DNA of 64,000 nucleotides from Pseudomonas piscis (GCF_009380155.1 NZ_WHUV01000002.1:186001-250000), one strand, 5' to 3'; positions 37,186 to 46,816 are shown, counted from the first letter of the stretch. Program-made: numbers and translations. The notes: a model not told the origin generated them from the letters alone.

Positions 37186-37953
37186 TCAGGACAGGAAGCC
37201 GCCATCCACGTTCAGCGCAGTGCCGGTGGTGTAGCTGGAAGCGTCGCTGGCCAGGTAGAGCACCGCACCGGCCATCTCGCTCGGGTCGGCTACGCGCTTG
37301 AGCGGGATCTGCGCCAGGGCGGCGTTGCGGATGCTGTCGTTCTTGACCAGGGCCGAGGCGAACTTGGTATCGGTCAGGCCCGGCAGCAGGGCGTTGCAGC
37401 GGATGCCGAACTGCGCGCATTCCTTGGCGAAGACCTTGGTCATGTTGATCACCGCGGCCTTGGTCACCGAGTAGATGCCCTGGAACAGCCCCGGCGATAC
37501 GCCGTTGATCGAAGCCACATTGATGATGCTGCCGCCACCGTTTTCGCGCATCAGCTTGCCGGCTTCCACCGACATGAAGAAGTAGCCGCGGATATTCACG
37601 TCGACGGTCTTCTGGAAGGCACCCAGGTCAGTGTCCAGCACATTGCAGAACTGCGGGTTGGTGGCGGCGTTGTTGACCAGGATGTCCAGGCGCCCGAACT
37701 GCTCGCGGATGGCGGCGAACACCTGTTGGATCTGCTCCATCTCACCGATGTGGCAAGCAATGGCGGTGGCCTTGCCGCCGGCGGCGACGATGGCCTCGGC
37801 CACCTCCTGGCAGCCTTCGAGCTTGCGGCTCGAAACGATCACATGGGCGCCTTGCTGGGCCAGCAACTTGGCAATGGCCTCGCCGATGCCACGGCTGGCG
37901 CCGGAGACGAATGCGATCTTGCCGTCGAGGTCGAACAACTGAGTCTTGGACAT
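37186..37953 (-). CDS. SDR-family oxidoreductase
   Basis: The 255-residue protein is a classical short-chain dehydrogenase: cofactor motif SGASRGIG (17-24), NNAA (94-97), and catalytic Ser148, Tyr161 and Lys165 (YSVTK). The fold is complete. It follows a phosphotransferase-family gene by 38 bases; this pair is often found in Pseudomonas with acyl-CoA metabolism. It may oxidise a hydroxyacyl compound, but the substrate is unknown. Confidence 0.85.
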   Translation of the reverse strand: MSKTQLFDLDGKIAFVSGASRGIGEAIAKLLAQQGAHVIVSSRKLEGCQEVAEAIVAAGGKATAIACHIGEMEQIQQVFAAIREQFGRLDILVNNAATNPQFCNVLDTDLGAFQKTVDVNIRGYFFMSVEAGKLMRENGGGSIINVASINGVSPGLFQGIYSVTKAAVINMTKVFAKECAQFGIRCNALLPGLTDTKFASALVKNDSIRNAALAQIPLKRVADPSEMAGAVLYLASDASSYTTGTALNVDGGFLS

Positions 37954-37991
37954 GGTTTTTCCTTGTTGGGCGGTCAGGCGCCGAAGCGCCC

Positions 37992-39059
37992 TCAGAGGCT
38001 GGATTTGCCGATGACTTGCAGGCTCATCTGCTCCAGCAGCTTGTTCATGTGGATGAACTGCGCGAAGCGTTTGTCCTGGGTCTGGCCGTGGTAGAAGCGG
38101 TAGTAGATCTGCTGCACGATGCCCGCCAGGCGGAACAGGCCGTAGGTGTAGTAGAAGTCGAAGTTGCCGATCTGGATGCCGGAGCGCTCGGCGTAGTAGT
38201 CGACGAACTGCTGGCGGCTGAGCATGCCCGGGGCGTTGCTTGGCTGGCGGCGCATCAGTTGCACCGGCCCCGGGTCGCTGGCCTCGATCCAGTAGGCCAG
38301 GGTGTTGCCCAGGTCCATCAGCGGGTCGCCCAAGGTGGTCAGTTCCCAGTCCAGCACGCCGATGATCTGCATCGGGTTCTGCGGGTCGAGGATCACGTTG
38401 TCGAAGCGGTAGTCGTTATGCACGATGCTCGAGGTCGGATGGTCGGCGGGCATCTTGTCGTTGAGCCAGGCCTTGACCACGTCCCACTGCGGGGCATCGG
38501 GAGTCAGGGCTTTCTCGTAGCGGTCGCTCCAGCCCTTGATCTGGCGCTGCACATAACCTTCGGGCTTGCCCAGGTCGCCCAGGCCGCAGGCCTGGTAGTC
38601 GACCCGATGCAGCTCGACGAAGCGGTCGATGAAGCTCTTGCACAGCGCCTGGGTGTGGCTGGCATCGAGATTCAGTTCCGCTGGCAGGTCGGAGCGCAGG
38701 ATGATGCCCTTGACCCGCTCCATGACATAGAACTCGGCACCGATCACCGATTCGTCGGTGCAGTGCACGTAGGCCTTGGGGCAGTACGGGAAGCCGTCCT
38801 TGAGCTGGTTGAGGATGCGGAACTCGCGGCCCATGTCGTGGGCCGACTTGGCCTTGTGGCCGAATGGCGGGCGGCGCAGGACGAATTCCTGCTCGGGGTA
38901 TTCCAGCAGGTAGGTGAGGTTCGAGGCACCGCCGGGGAACTGGCTGATCCGTGGCGTGCCGGTCAGGCCGGGAATCTGCGCCTTGAGGTACGGATCGATC
39001 AGAGCGGCGTCGAGTTCTTCACCGGAGCGGGTGCGGGTGGACTGGTCTGTAAGCGCCAT
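37992..39059 (-). CDS. Phosphotransferase-family protein (APH/ACAD10-like kinase fold)
   Basis: The 355-residue protein has an aminoglycoside-phosphotransferase-like kinase fold. The catalytic loop reads IVHNDYRFDNVIL (about 223-235) and the metal motif IGVLDWELTTLGD follows (about 244-256). The N-terminal lobe has FPGGASNLTYLL and EFVLRRPP, with the nucleotide-binding arginine or lysine. It resembles the ACAD10/ACAD11 kinase domain, which phosphorylates 4-hydroxyacyl-CoAs, rather than antibiotic kinases. With the SDR gene it forms an operon ending in a strong terminator. Confidence 0.8.
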   Translation of the reverse strand: MALTDQSTRTRSGEELDAALIDPYLKAQIPGLTGTPRISQFPGGASNLTYLLEYPEQEFVLRRPPFGHKAKSAHDMGREFRILNQLKDGFPYCPKAYVHCTDESVIGAEFYVMERVKGIILRSDLPAELNLDASHTQALCKSFIDRFVELHRVDYQACGLGDLGKPEGYVQRQIKGWSDRYEKALTPDAPQWDVVKAWLNDKMPADHPTSSIVHNDYRFDNVILDPQNPMQIIGVLDWELTTLGDPLMDLGNTLAYWIEASDPGPVQLMRRQPSNAPGMLSRQQFVDYYAERSGIQIGNFDFYYTYGLFRLAGIVQQIYYRFYHGQTQDKRFAQFIHMNKLLEQMSLQVIGKSSL

Positions 39060-39229
39060 GCTTATCCCTTCTGCTTATTCTGGAGGCCAGAGATTATTGA
39101 CTAATCTAATGCGCGCGCTGGCCCCCCACAATCGCGATGGGCCGTTATTGGCGTGGGTGTTGCTGGACAATCATTGTTTTTGATACAGGCGTTTGAACCG
39201 CTGCCAAGAGCATAGGCGCTGTTCGGGAT

Positions 39230-40186
39230 TCAGCCGCGACCGGGTAGCGGCAGGGCCAGGGGGGTCAGCAAGGGCTGGCCGGAGAAGTGCGCCTGCAGGT
39301 TGCGGCCGACCATGTCCATGGTGTCGCGGCTGGCCTCTGGCGACAGCCCGGCGACATGGGGGGTGAGCACCACGTTGTCCAGGCGCTTGAAGCGCTCCGG
39401 AACCCCAGGTTCGGCATCGAACACGTCCAGGGCCGCTCCGGCGAGCCGACGCTGCTCCAGTGCCAGCAGCAGGGCCTCGGTATCTACCACGCTGGCCCGC
39501 GCCACATTCACCAGGAAACCCTCGGGCCCCAGGGCCGCCAGCACCTCGTGGTCCACCAGGTGCCGGGTCTCGGCGCCACCGGGGGTGGCGATCACCAGCA
39601 GGTCGACGTCCCGGGCCAGTTCCAGCAGGGTCGGGCAGAAACGATAGGGCTGCTCCGGTCGCGGCTGGCGGCTGTGATAGCTGACCTGCATGTCCAGGCC
39701 CAGGGCACAGCGCCGGGCGATGGCCTGGCCCACCGCGCCGAGCCCGAGGATGCCCAGGTGCATGCCGGTCAATGACGGGCGCGTGACTTTCGGCCAATGC
39801 CCCTGGCGTACCGCCGCGTCCGCCTGGGGGATGCCGCGCACCAGGGACAACAGCAGCGCCAGGGCGTGGTCGGCCACCGACGGGGCATTGATCCCGGCGC
39901 CAGTGGTCACGGCGATCCCGCGATTGCTCGCTGCTTGCAGGTCCACCTGCTCGTAGCCGGCGCCGATCACGCAGATGATCTGCAACCGGGGCAGGGCGCC
40001 GATCTCCTGTGCGCTCAGGCCCAGGGGGCCACGGGTCAGCACAGCGTCGATCTGCCCGGCGTGGTCGATGATCGCCCGGGCCCTGGCAGCGGGCGTCTGG
40101 GCCAGGATCAGCACAAAGCCCAGCGCTTCGAGCCGTGGCAGGTAGGCATTGAAATTCTCAACCAGGACCAGGACGGTGGCGGGCAT
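39230..40186 (-). CDS. D-isomer-specific 2-hydroxyacid dehydrogenase
   Basis: The 318-residue protein has the NAD(P)-binding motif GLGAVG (148-153) and the family catalytic trio Arg230 (NVARAS), Glu259 (DAEP) and His277 (TPHVAG). It is close in size to glyoxylate/hydroxypyruvate reductases. It lies 15 bases before a VOC-family gene on the same strand. The substrate (glyoxylate, hydroxypyruvate or another 2-ketoacid) is not settled by sequence. Confidence 0.85.
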   Translation of the reverse strand: MPATVLVLVENFNAYLPRLEALGFVLILAQTPAARARAIIDHAGQIDAVLTRGPLGLSAQEIGALPRLQIICVIGAGYEQVDLQAASNRGIAVTTGAGINAPSVADHALALLLSLVRGIPQADAAVRQGHWPKVTRPSLTGMHLGILGLGAVGQAIARRCALGLDMQVSYHSRQPRPEQPYRFCPTLLELARDVDLLVIATPGGAETRHLVDHEVLAALGPEGFLVNVARASVVDTEALLLALEQRRLAGAALDVFDAEPGVPERFKRLDNVVLTPHVAGLSPEASRDTMDMVGRNLQAHFSGQPLLTPLALPLPGRG

Positions 40187-40201
40187 GGTGGACTCCTCAG
40201 G

Positions 40202-40588
40202 TTATCGAGACAGGGTTTGCCGCAACTGGAAGATATTGCCTTCCGGATCGATACCGTCGCAGACCCGGGCGTCCTTGAACTGCCATTCACGTTCGGGTTC
40301 GTACAGCCGCCCGCCAGCACCGGCGGCGCGTTGCCGGGCCAGATCCAGGTCACTGACCCAGAACACTGGCTTGCAGGCGGATTCGCTGCGGGGCAGGGGG
40401 GGATCTTGCAGGACGATGCGCGCGGCGATCGCCGCCGGTACCTGGATCAGCGTCAGCTCCATGCCCTGGTGTTGCAGTTGCAGGTAGTCGGGCTGTCGCT
40501 CGCTGACGGGCCAGTCCAGCAGTGCGCTGTAGAACCGCGCCAATGCTTGTGGATCAAGGCTGTAGAGCACGAAGCCGGCAACACTCAT
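40202..40588 (-). CDS. VOC-family (glyoxalase/bleomycin-resistance fold) protein
   Basis: The 128-residue protein has the paired beta-alpha-beta-beta-beta units of the VOC superfamily (GFVLYSLDPQALARFYSALLDWPV at the start, CKPVFWVSDLDLARQRAAGAGG in the second unit, DPEGNIFQLRQ at the end). The final glutamate-less ending (NIFQLRQ) departs from the usual metal-site NxxELxx. The ATG at 40588 is preferred because GGAG stands six bases before it. Role unknown. Confidence 0.75.
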   Translation of the reverse strand: MSVAGFVLYSLDPQALARFYSALLDWPVSERQPDYLQLQHQGMELTLIQVPAAIAARIVLQDPPLPRSESACKPVFWVSDLDLARQRAAGAGGRLYEPEREWQFKDARVCDGIDPEGNIFQLRQTLSR

Positions 40589-40716
40589 GGGCAACTCCAG
40601 TCGGACGATGGCGAAGGCTCAAGAGTGCGCATTAGCCGGGTATTTGGCAATGCCCGGAACAGCCGTTGCCGGGGAGTGGCGCCGTGATCGGCGCGTCCCG
40701 GGCATTGATTGCAAGA

Positions 40717-41256
40717 TCAGAAGGCGACGTCGACGGTCGCGGCGAGGGTGACGAAGGCGCCGTCCAGGGTGGTGTTGTGATGATCGATGATCTTGCGCGC
40801 CCCCAGGTATGGGGTGTCCATGCAGGTATGGGCATCCTGCACCAGCAGTGCGGTAAAGCCCAGGTCGCCGGCGGCGCGGCAAGTGGCATCGACGCAGTAT
40901 TGGGTCTTCATGCCGACGATCACCAGCTCACCGACCTGGGCCTGGTGCAGGCGCTCGGCCAGCCCGGTGCCGGTGAAGCAATTGGGGCGCCTCTTGTCCA
41001 GTACGCAGTCTTGTTGCTCGTCCACTTCCAGGGTCGGCAGCAACTGCCAGAACGGGCTGCCGGGAGCGATGGGCGAGTCCGCTGTACCGGTATGGCGCAT
41101 GGCGAAGATCGGTGCCCCGGCCTGGCGGGCGCGACGGATCAGCTGGTTGATGTGGTCCAGGACCTGTTCGCGCTGGTAGGGCTTGTCCGGTCCGTTGAAC
41201 AGTCCGACCTGCATGTCGATGACCAGCAGGGCGCGCTTGGCGTTGGGTGAAGGCAT
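40717..41256 (-). CDS. Isochorismatase-like cysteine hydrolase
   Basis: The 179-residue protein has the isochorismatase-like fold with the catalytic triad of cysteine hydrolases: Asp14 (LVIDMQ), Lys88 (LDKRR) and Cys121 (TQYCVDATCRAA). Members include nicotinamidase and various amidases, so this is an amide hydrolase of unknown substrate, not a true isochorismatase. AAGGAGAG precedes the ATG at 41256. An intrinsic terminator (41296-41324) lies 40 bases upstream on the same strand, after a mini-ORF, so expression may depend on read-through. Confidence 0.82.
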   Translation of the reverse strand: MPSPNAKRALLVIDMQVGLFNGPDKPYQREQVLDHINQLIRRARQAGAPIFAMRHTGTADSPIAPGSPFWQLLPTLEVDEQQDCVLDKRRPNCFTGTGLAERLHQAQVGELVIVGMKTQYCVDATCRAAGDLGFTALLVQDAHTCMDTPYLGARKIIDHHNTTLDGAFVTLAATVDVAF

Positions 41257-41295
41257 CTTGTCTCTCCTTGTTGTGCCAGCCGGACGGAGAAACAA

Positions 41296-41324
41296 AAGGC
41301 CCCGTCCATTGCTGGCGGGGCCTT
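41296..41324 (-). terminator. Intrinsic terminator between the mini-ORF and the hydrolase gene
   Basis: On the minus strand, arms AAGGCCCCG and CGGGGCCTT flank an 11-base loop and are followed by TTGTTT. It begins 20 bases after the stop of the 25-codon ORF and lies 40 bases before the hydrolase start, so it either ends a short mRNA or acts as an attenuator. Confidence 0.7.
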
Positions 41325-41343
41325 GGTTGTCACTGTGCTTGCT

Positions 41344-41421
41344 TCATCCTGCACAGCCACCACACGACCCGCCGGAGGCAGTCGTGGTGTAGGTGGTAGG
41401 GATGAGCGGATAGGCATTCAT
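41344..41421 (-). CDS. Candidate 25-residue mini-ORF, Thr-rich with C-terminal CGGC
   Basis: This ORF reads from ATG at 41421 through a threonine-rich middle (PTTYTTTASGG) to a cysteine-glycine end (SCGGCAG). A consensus-like promoter (TTGACA-N18-CATGAT) ends at 41429, placing the transcription start almost on the ATG, so translation would be leaderless; an in-frame ATG at 41433 lies inside the -10. The terminator follows at once. The whole unit is about 130 bases. It could be a leader peptide that senses charged tRNA for the hydrolase gene, a free mini-protein, or chance. I do not recognise it. Confidence 0.4.
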   Translation of the reverse strand: MNAYPLIPTTYTTTASGGSCGGCAG

Positions 41422-41752
41422 GGGTCCGATCATGCCGTTCGTCGCCGACTCCTGTCAACGCAGGCGCGGGTCGGCCGGGATTCGCCAGGGGTGAGGCGAT
41501 AAGCCGCTTTGACGGGCTGATCGGCACCTGCGAAAAAGCCGCAGGACCAGGGAGAGGGCCGGGCCAGACGCCTTGCGACAAAAACGGACATTATTGCTGC
41601 AACGCAGGTGCCATTCCTCCGCTGAGTCTATGCAGCGCCCTTGGAATCCCGGACAATCGCGCCCCCCTCTGTTTGCTCGGGGTTCTGTCTGTCGGGTATT
41701 CCGACGCGCTTCGAGCCAACGGCAAACGACCGGAATGTGGAGATCCCACCGG
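41422..41752. other. Intergenic region between the mini-ORF and the SdaC-type transporter
   Basis: These 331 bases hold the minus-strand mini-ORF promoter at one end and the upstream region of the transporter at the other. Open reading continues upstream of the transporter start but has no good start codon or ribosome binding site, so I regard it as noncoding. Confidence 0.5.
41429..41458 (-). promoter_or_regulatory. Sigma-70-type promoter of the mini-ORF
   Basis: Reading the minus strand, TTGACA (41458-41453) and CATGAT (41434-41429) are separated by 18 bases. The -35 is perfect and the -10 matches four of six. The expected start of transcription is near 41422. Confidence 0.5.
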
Positions 41753-43033
41753 ATGAATGATCAGGCCAACAGCGTTGATCAACGCTTTGAAACGGCGGCC
41801 CCAGCGACCCTGAGCAGCTGGAATCGCCAAGACACCACTTGGATGCTGGGCCTGTTCGGCACCGCCATTGGTGCCGGTACCCTGTTTCTGCCCATCAACG
41901 CTGGCCTCGGCGGCTTCTGGCCGTTGCTGATCCTGGCGCTGCTGGCCTTCCCCATGACCTTCTACGCGCACCGTGGCCTGACCCGCTTCGTGCTCTCCGG
42001 ACGTGACGGCGCCGACATCACCGAGGTGGTGGAGGAACATTTCGGGATCAAGGCCGGGGCCCTGATCACCTTGCTCTACTTCTTCGCCATCTTCCCCATC
42101 CTGCTGATCTACAGCGTGGCCCTGACCAATACCGTCGGCAGCTTCATGGAGCACCAGCTGCACATCGCCCCGCCGCCGCGGGCGATCCTGTCCCTGGTGC
42201 TGATCCTCGGCCTGCTGGCGGTGGTGCGCTGTGGTGAGCAGGTGATCGTCAAGGCCATGAGCCTGATGGTCTACCCGTTCATCATCGCCTTGCTGTTCCT
42301 GGCGGTGTTCCTGATCCCGCACTGGAACGGCGGCATCCTCGCCACCGCCGGCGATATCCCGGCGCCATCGGCCTTCCTGCATACCCTGTGGCTGGCGATT
42401 CCGGTGATGGTGTTCTCCTTCAACCACTCGCCGATCATCTCGGCCTTCGCCGTGGACCAGAAGCGCCGCTACGGCCAGCACGCCGAGCAGCGCAGCTCGC
42501 AGATCCTGTCTCGCGCCCACCTGCTGATGGTGGCCATGGTGCTGTTCTTCGTCTTCAGCTGCGTGTTGACCCTGTCGCCGGCCCAACTGGCCGAAGCCAA
42601 GGCGCAGAACCTGTCGATCCTGTCCTACCTGGCCAACCACTTCAGCAACCCGACCATCGCCTTCGCTGCGCCGCTGATCGCGTTCGTGGCCATCGCCAAG
42701 TCGTTCCTGGGCCACTACATCGGTGCCAGCGAAGGCCTCAAGGGCCTGATCATCAAGAGCGGCCGGCGCCCGGGCGCCAAGACCCTGGACCGGGTGACCG
42801 CGGCCTTCATGCTGGTGATCTGCTGGGCGGTGGCGACCTTGAACCCTAGCATCCTGCGCATGATCGAGACCCTGGGCGGCCCGGTGATCGCGGCCATCCT
42901 GTTCCTGATGCCGATGTACGCCATCCGCAAGGTGCCAGCCATGGCGCGCTATCGCGGCCAGGCGTCCAACGTGTTCGTGACCCTGGTGGGCCTGGTGGCC
43001 ATCACCGCACTGGTGTACTCGCTGGCCTCCTGA
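41753..43033 (+). CDS. Amino-acid permease of the SdaC/TdcC (HAAAP) type
   Basis: The 426-residue protein has about eleven membrane helices and the HAAAP start motif (TTWMLGLFGTAIGAGTLFLPINAGLGG), with SFNHSPIISAF and the late KSFLGHYIGASEGLKGL stretches conserved in serine and threonine transporters. It would bring serine or threonine in with protons. The ATG at 41753 was chosen over long upstream open reading because the family begins just before the first helix; CCGGATG gives a weak ribosome site. It is followed by a strong hairpin. Precise substrate is inferred. Confidence 0.82.
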   Translation: MNDQANSVDQRFETAAPATLSSWNRQDTTWMLGLFGTAIGAGTLFLPINAGLGGFWPLLILALLAFPMTFYAHRGLTRFVLSGRDGADITEVVEEHFGIKAGALITLLYFFAIFPILLIYSVALTNTVGSFMEHQLHIAPPPRAILSLVLILGLLAVVRCGEQVIVKAMSLMVYPFIIALLFLAVFLIPHWNGGILATAGDIPAPSAFLHTLWLAIPVMVFSFNHSPIISAFAVDQKRRYGQHAEQRSSQILSRAHLLMVAMVLFFVFSCVLTLSPAQLAEAKAQNLSILSYLANHFSNPTIAFAAPLIAFVAIAKSFLGHYIGASEGLKGLIIKSGRRPGAKTLDRVTAAFMLVICWAVATLNPSILRMIETLGGPVIAAILFLMPMYAIRKVPAMARYRGQASNVFVTLVGLVAITALVYSLAS

Positions 43034-43070
43034 GGCCGGGCTTGCCAGTCGCAACCCAATAGCTGCAAGC

Positions 43071-43104
43071 AACGCCGCCGGTGCTTCACTGCACCGGCGG
43101 CGTT
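43071..43104 (+). terminator. Strong hairpin after the transporter gene
   Basis: Fourteen-base arms (AACGCCGCCGGTGC and GCACCGGCGGCGTT) pair perfectly across a six-base loop, 37 bases after the stop. The T-tract is short (GTTGTCGTT). Confidence 0.65.
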
Positions 43105-43269
43105 GTCGTTCATGGGGGGATGCGGCACCTGTGCAGCAGGAAGCGCAGGAGTCGCGCAGCGCGAGCGGGTTGGCCGCAGCCTTGTTCCGGGCTCGAGGTC
43201 GAACGTCGCGGGGTTGGCGCGGCGCTCTGTTGCCGGGGGGGAGAAGGGACTGAGGTCGGGGCAATAAAA

Positions 43270-43299
43270 AACGCCGCGTATCGTGGAATACGCGGCGTT
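43270..43299 (-). terminator. Terminator of acnB
   Basis: Arms AACGCCGCGTAT and ATACGCGGCGTT pair perfectly with a six-base loop; on the minus strand TTTTTATT follows. It begins 20 bases after the acnB stop. Confidence 0.9.
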
Positions 43300-43319
43300 C
43301 TTTCTACAGCGCTAGAACC

Positions 43320-45929
43320 TTAGGCTTGCACCACCGGGATCTTGGCGTTGGCTGCCGCTTCGCGGAACTCGGCGATCTGGTCGAAGCTCAGGTAGCGGTA
43401 GACGTCGGCAGCCATGCTGTCGATGTCCTTGGCGTATTGCATGTACTCCTCGACGGTCGGCAGCTTACCGATGATCGAAGCGACAGCGGCCAGCTCGGCC
43501 GATGCCAGGTACACGTTGGTGGCGTCGCCCAGGCGGTTCGGGAAGTTACGGGTCGAGGTGGAGACCACGGTCGAACCGGTCTGCACGCGTGCCTGGTTAC
43601 CCATGCACAGCGAGCAGCCTGGCATTTCCATGCGCGCACCGGCCTTGCCGTAGATGCCGTAGTAGCCTTCTTCGGTCAGCTGGTGAGCGTCCATCTTGGT
43701 TGGCGGAGCCAGCCACAGACGGGTCGGGATACCACCCTTGACCTTGTCCAGCAGCTTACCGGCAGCGCGGAAGTGACCGATGTTGGTCATGCACGAACCG
43801 ATGAACACTTCGTCGATCTTCTCGCCCTGTACCGAGGACAGCAGGCGGGCGTCGTCCGGGTCGTTCGGCGCGCAGAGCACAGGCTCCTTGACGTCGGCCA
43901 GGTCGATTTCGATGATTTCGGCGTATTCGGCATCGGCGTCGGCCGACAGCAGCTCAGGCTTGGCCAGCCAGGCTTCCATGGCCTGGGCACGGCGCTCCAG
44001 GGTACGGGCATCGCCGTAGCCTTCACCGATCATCCAGCGCAGCAGGGTGATGTTGGACTGCAGGTACTCGGCGATGGCCTTTTCCGGCAGCTTGATGGTG
44101 CAGCCGGCAGCGGAACGTTCGGCCGAGGCGTCGGACAGTTCGAAAGCTTGCTCGACGGTCAGGTCGTTGAGGCCTTCGATCTCCAGGATGCGGCCGGAGA
44201 AGGCGTTCTTCTTGCCTTTCTTCTCGACGGTCAGCAGGCCTTTCTGGATGGCGTAGTAAGGGATGGCATGAACCAGGTCACGCAGGGTGATGCCAGGTTG
44301 CAGCTTGCCCTTGAAACGCACCAGGATCGACTCCGGCATGTCCAGCGGCATGACGCCGGTGGCAGCGGCGAAGGCTACCAGGCCGGAACCGGCCGGGAAC
44401 GAGATGCCGATCGGGAAGCGGGTGTGGGAGTCGCCACCGGTACCCACGGTATCCGGCATCAGCATGCGGTTCAGCCAGCTGTGGATGATGCCGTCGCCAG
44501 GACGCAGGGACACGCCACCACGGGTGCGGATGAAGTCAGGCAGGGTGTGGTGGGTGGTGACGTCGATCGGCTTCGGATAGGCCGCGGTGTGGCAGAACGA
44601 CTGCATGACCAGATCGGCGGAGAAGCCCAGGCAAGCCAGGTCTTTCAGTTCGTCGCGAGTCATCGGGCCAGTGGTGTCCTGGGAGCCGACGGTGGTCATC
44701 TTCGGTTCGCAGTAGGCACCCGGGCGCACGCCCTGGCCTTCTGGCAGGCCGCAAGCACGGCCGACCATTTTCTGCGCCAGGGTGAAGCCCTTGCCGGAGT
44801 CGGCAGGCTGCTCTGGCTTCTTGAACAGGTCGGAAGCACCCAGGTTAAGCTCGGCACGGGCCTTCTCGGTCAGGCCACGGCCGACGATCAGCGGGATACG
44901 GCCGCCGGCGCGGACTTCGTCCAGCAGCACTTCGGTCTTGAGTTCGAAGTTGGTGACCAGCTCGTTGCTGTCATGGCGACGTACTTCGCCCTTGAATGGA
45001 TAAACGTCGATGACGTCGCCCATGGCCAGGTTGGTGCAGTCGAATTCGATCGGCAGGGCGCCGGCGTCTTCCATGGTGTTGTAGAAGATCGGGGCGATCT
45101 TGGTGCCGAAGCAGAAGCCACCGGCGCGCTTGTTCGGAACAAACGGGATGTCGTCGCCGAAGAACCACAGCACCGAGTTGGTGGCCGATTTACGCGAGGA
45201 ACCGGTACCGACCACGTCACCGACGTAGGCGACCGGGAAGCCCTTGGCCTTGACCGCTTCGATCTGCGCCAGTGGGCCGACCGAACCTGGTTGCGAAGGC
45301 TCGATGCCATCGCGAGCCATCTTCAGCATGGCCAGGGCGTGCAGCGGGATATCAGGGCGCGACCAGGCGTCCGGGGCAGGGGACAGGTCGTCGGTGTTGG
45401 TTTCGCCAGGCACCTTGAACACGGTCAGGGTGTATTTGTCGGCGATGGCGGGACGGGCGGTGAACCACTCGCCGGCGGCCCAGGAGTCCAGCACGGCCTT
45501 GGCGTGGGCATTGCCGGCCTTGGCTTTTTCGGCCACGTCGTGGAAGGCATCGAACATCAGCAGGGTGTGCTTGAGCTGTTCGGCGGCGACGGCGCCCAGT
45601 TCGGCGTCATCCAGCAGCGCGACCAGAGTCTCGATGTTGTAGCCGCCCTGCATGGTGCCCAGCAGTTCGGTGGCGTGCTTGCGGTCGATCAATGGCGATT
45701 TTGCTTCGCCCTTGGCCACGGCGGAGAGGAAGGCGGCCTTGACGTAGGCAGCTTCGTCGACTCCTGGCGGAACGCGGTTGGTGATCAGGTCTACGAGGAA
45801 GGCTTCTTCGCCGGCCGGCGGGTTTTTCAGCAGCTCGACCAGGCCTGCAGTTTGTTCGGCGTTTAGCGGCTGGGGAACGATACCCAGTGCTGCACGCTCT
45901 TCGATATGTTTGCGGTAGGCTTCAAGCAC
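43320..45929 (-). CDS. acnB: Aconitate hydratase B (bifunctional aconitase/2-methylisocitrate dehydratase)
   Basis: The 869-residue protein is a full AcnB: an N-terminal HEAT-like domain ([22 protein letters not shown] on), the swivel domain next ([18 protein letters not shown]), and the C-terminal catalytic domains with the iron-sulfur cysteines in [18 protein letters not shown] and [12 protein letters not shown]. It converts citrate to isocitrate in the TCA cycle. The start chosen is GTG at 45929 with AGGG upstream; this gives the standard Pseudomonas length, while a longer reading from 45977 adds residues that the family lacks. Confidence 0.96.
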   Translation of the reverse strand: MLEAYRKHIEERAALGIVPQPLNAEQTAGLVELLKNPPAGEEAFLVDLITNRVPPGVDEAAYVKAAFLSAVAKGEAKSPLIDRKHATELLGTMQGGYNIETLVALLDDAELGAVAAEQLKHTLLMFDAFHDVAEKAKAGNAHAKAVLDSWAAGEWFTARPAIADKYTLTVFKVPGETNTDDLSPAPDAWSRPDIPLHALAMLKMARDGIEPSQPGSVGPLAQIEAVKAKGFPVAYVGDVVGTGSSRKSATNSVLWFFGDDIPFVPNKRAGGFCFGTKIAPIFYNTMEDAGALPIEFDCTNLAMGDVIDVYPFKGEVRRHDSNELVTNFELKTEVLLDEVRAGGRIPLIVGRGLTEKARAELNLGASDLFKKPEQPADSGKGFTLAQKMVGRACGLPEGQGVRPGAYCEPKMTTVGSQDTTGPMTRDELKDLACLGFSADLVMQSFCHTAAYPKPIDVTTHHTLPDFIRTRGGVSLRPGDGIIHSWLNRMLMPDTVGTGGDSHTRFPIGISFPAGSGLVAFAAATGVMPLDMPESILVRFKGKLQPGITLRDLVHAIPYYAIQKGLLTVEKKGKKNAFSGRILEIEGLNDLTVEQAFELSDASAERSAAGCTIKLPEKAIAEYLQSNITLLRWMIGEGYGDARTLERRAQAMEAWLAKPELLSADADAEYAEIIEIDLADVKEPVLCAPNDPDDARLLSSVQGEKIDEVFIGSCMTNIGHFRAAGKLLDKVKGGIPTRLWLAPPTKMDAHQLTEEGYYGIYGKAGARMEMPGCSLCMGNQARVQTGSTVVSTSTRNFPNRLGDATNVYLASAELAAVASIIGKLPTVEEYMQYAKDIDSMAADVYRYLSFDQIAEFREAAANAKIPVVQA

Positions 45930-46337
45930 AGTTATTACCCTCATCAGTGGTCCCAAATGGGTGTCCGGGACGCTCATCCCGAAATTGCCGTACTCATGCG
46001 CTGCGTGGCGTTGTGGGCCACTTAGCCAGAATTACCGACAATTCCTTACAGAAGCTGCTTTCAAAGTTTTACGCCTGCAGAACGGGAGCTGATGAGGGTT
46101 GGCTCCGGGCTTTTCCCCGCTGGAAAAACCCTTCGCCAACACCGCTCTGAAGGAACGACTGTGCTCGTGACGCTTTGAAAACAGCTTCAAACGGACATTG
46201 GCGCCTAAAAAGGCTGGATGATTCTACGGCAAAAAAAATCTAAACGTAAGTTGGCGTATTGAAGTTTGAGGGGTGATCAATGTTAGACAAAGGGCTAACA
46301 TGCCGGCCTGTTTTGCTTTCCCGCGTGACCTTCACCT
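45930..46337. other. Divergent intergenic region acnB / DUF1289 gene
   Basis: These 408 bases have no credible ORF. On the minus strand a possible -10 (TAGAAT, 46226-46221) follows a T-rich tract, which would give acnB a leader of about 285 bases. A dyad ATGTTAG-N8-CTAACAT lies at 46280-46301 and could be an operator for either gene. Confidence 0.45.
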
Positions 46338-46808
46338 ATGCCTAACCAGACCATCAAGACCCCCTGCGTCGGCCTCTGCTCCACTGTCTACGGCGACCTG
46401 GTGTGTCGTGGCTGCAAGCGCTTCCACCACGAGGTGGTCAACTGGAACGGCTACAACGAGGATGAGAAGCGCGCGGTCTGGCTGCGCCTTGAACAGCTGC
46501 TGGTGCAGGTGATGACGGCCAAGCTGGAAGTCTTCGATCCAGCACGCCTGCGGGCCCAGCTGGAGCAGCGCAAGATCCGGTTCGTGCCCCACCAGTCGGA
46601 ATACTGCTGGGCCTACCAGCTGATCGCCCGGGGCGCGCGGGTGATCAACCAGTTGGATGCCTACGGGATGGTGCTGTTGCCGGAGTTTCGCGATTGGGGC
46701 TTGCCGGAGTTGCGCGACGCCATCGATCGCGAGTTCTTCCTGCTCTCCGAGGCCCACTACCAGCGCTATATCGCCCCGGGTTTCCTCAAGGACGCGCTGG
46801 GCTCCTGA
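46338..46808 (+). CDS. DUF1289-domain protein
   Basis: The 156-residue protein begins with a DUF1289 cysteine motif (PCVGLCSTVYGDLVCRGCKRFHHEVVNWNGY), whose four cysteines suggest bound zinc or an iron-sulfur cluster, followed by a helical domain to the end. Function is not established. The gene is divergent from acnB, the same order as in P. aeruginosa. A hairpin (46817-46843) lies just after it. Confidence 0.8.
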   Translation: MPNQTIKTPCVGLCSTVYGDLVCRGCKRFHHEVVNWNGYNEDEKRAVWLRLEQLLVQVMTAKLEVFDPARLRAQLEQRKIRFVPHQSEYCWAYQLIARGARVINQLDAYGMVLLPEFRDWGLPELRDAIDREFFLLSEAHYQRYIAPGFLKDALGS

Positions 46809-46816
46809 GTGAGCCG

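Noticed and set aside
41573..41752. A 60-residue N-terminal extension of the SdaC-type transporter
   Set aside because: The extra residues are arginine- and serine-rich with no family match, and the normal start lies just before the first membrane helix.
43326..45866. An 846-codon open frame opposite acnB
   Set aside because: Shadow of a highly expressed gene with strong codon bias; the composition is unlike a real protein.
45930..45977. A 16-residue N-terminal extension of AcnB starting with ATG
   Set aside because: The shorter form from GTG gives the usual 869-residue length, with AGGG at proper spacing.
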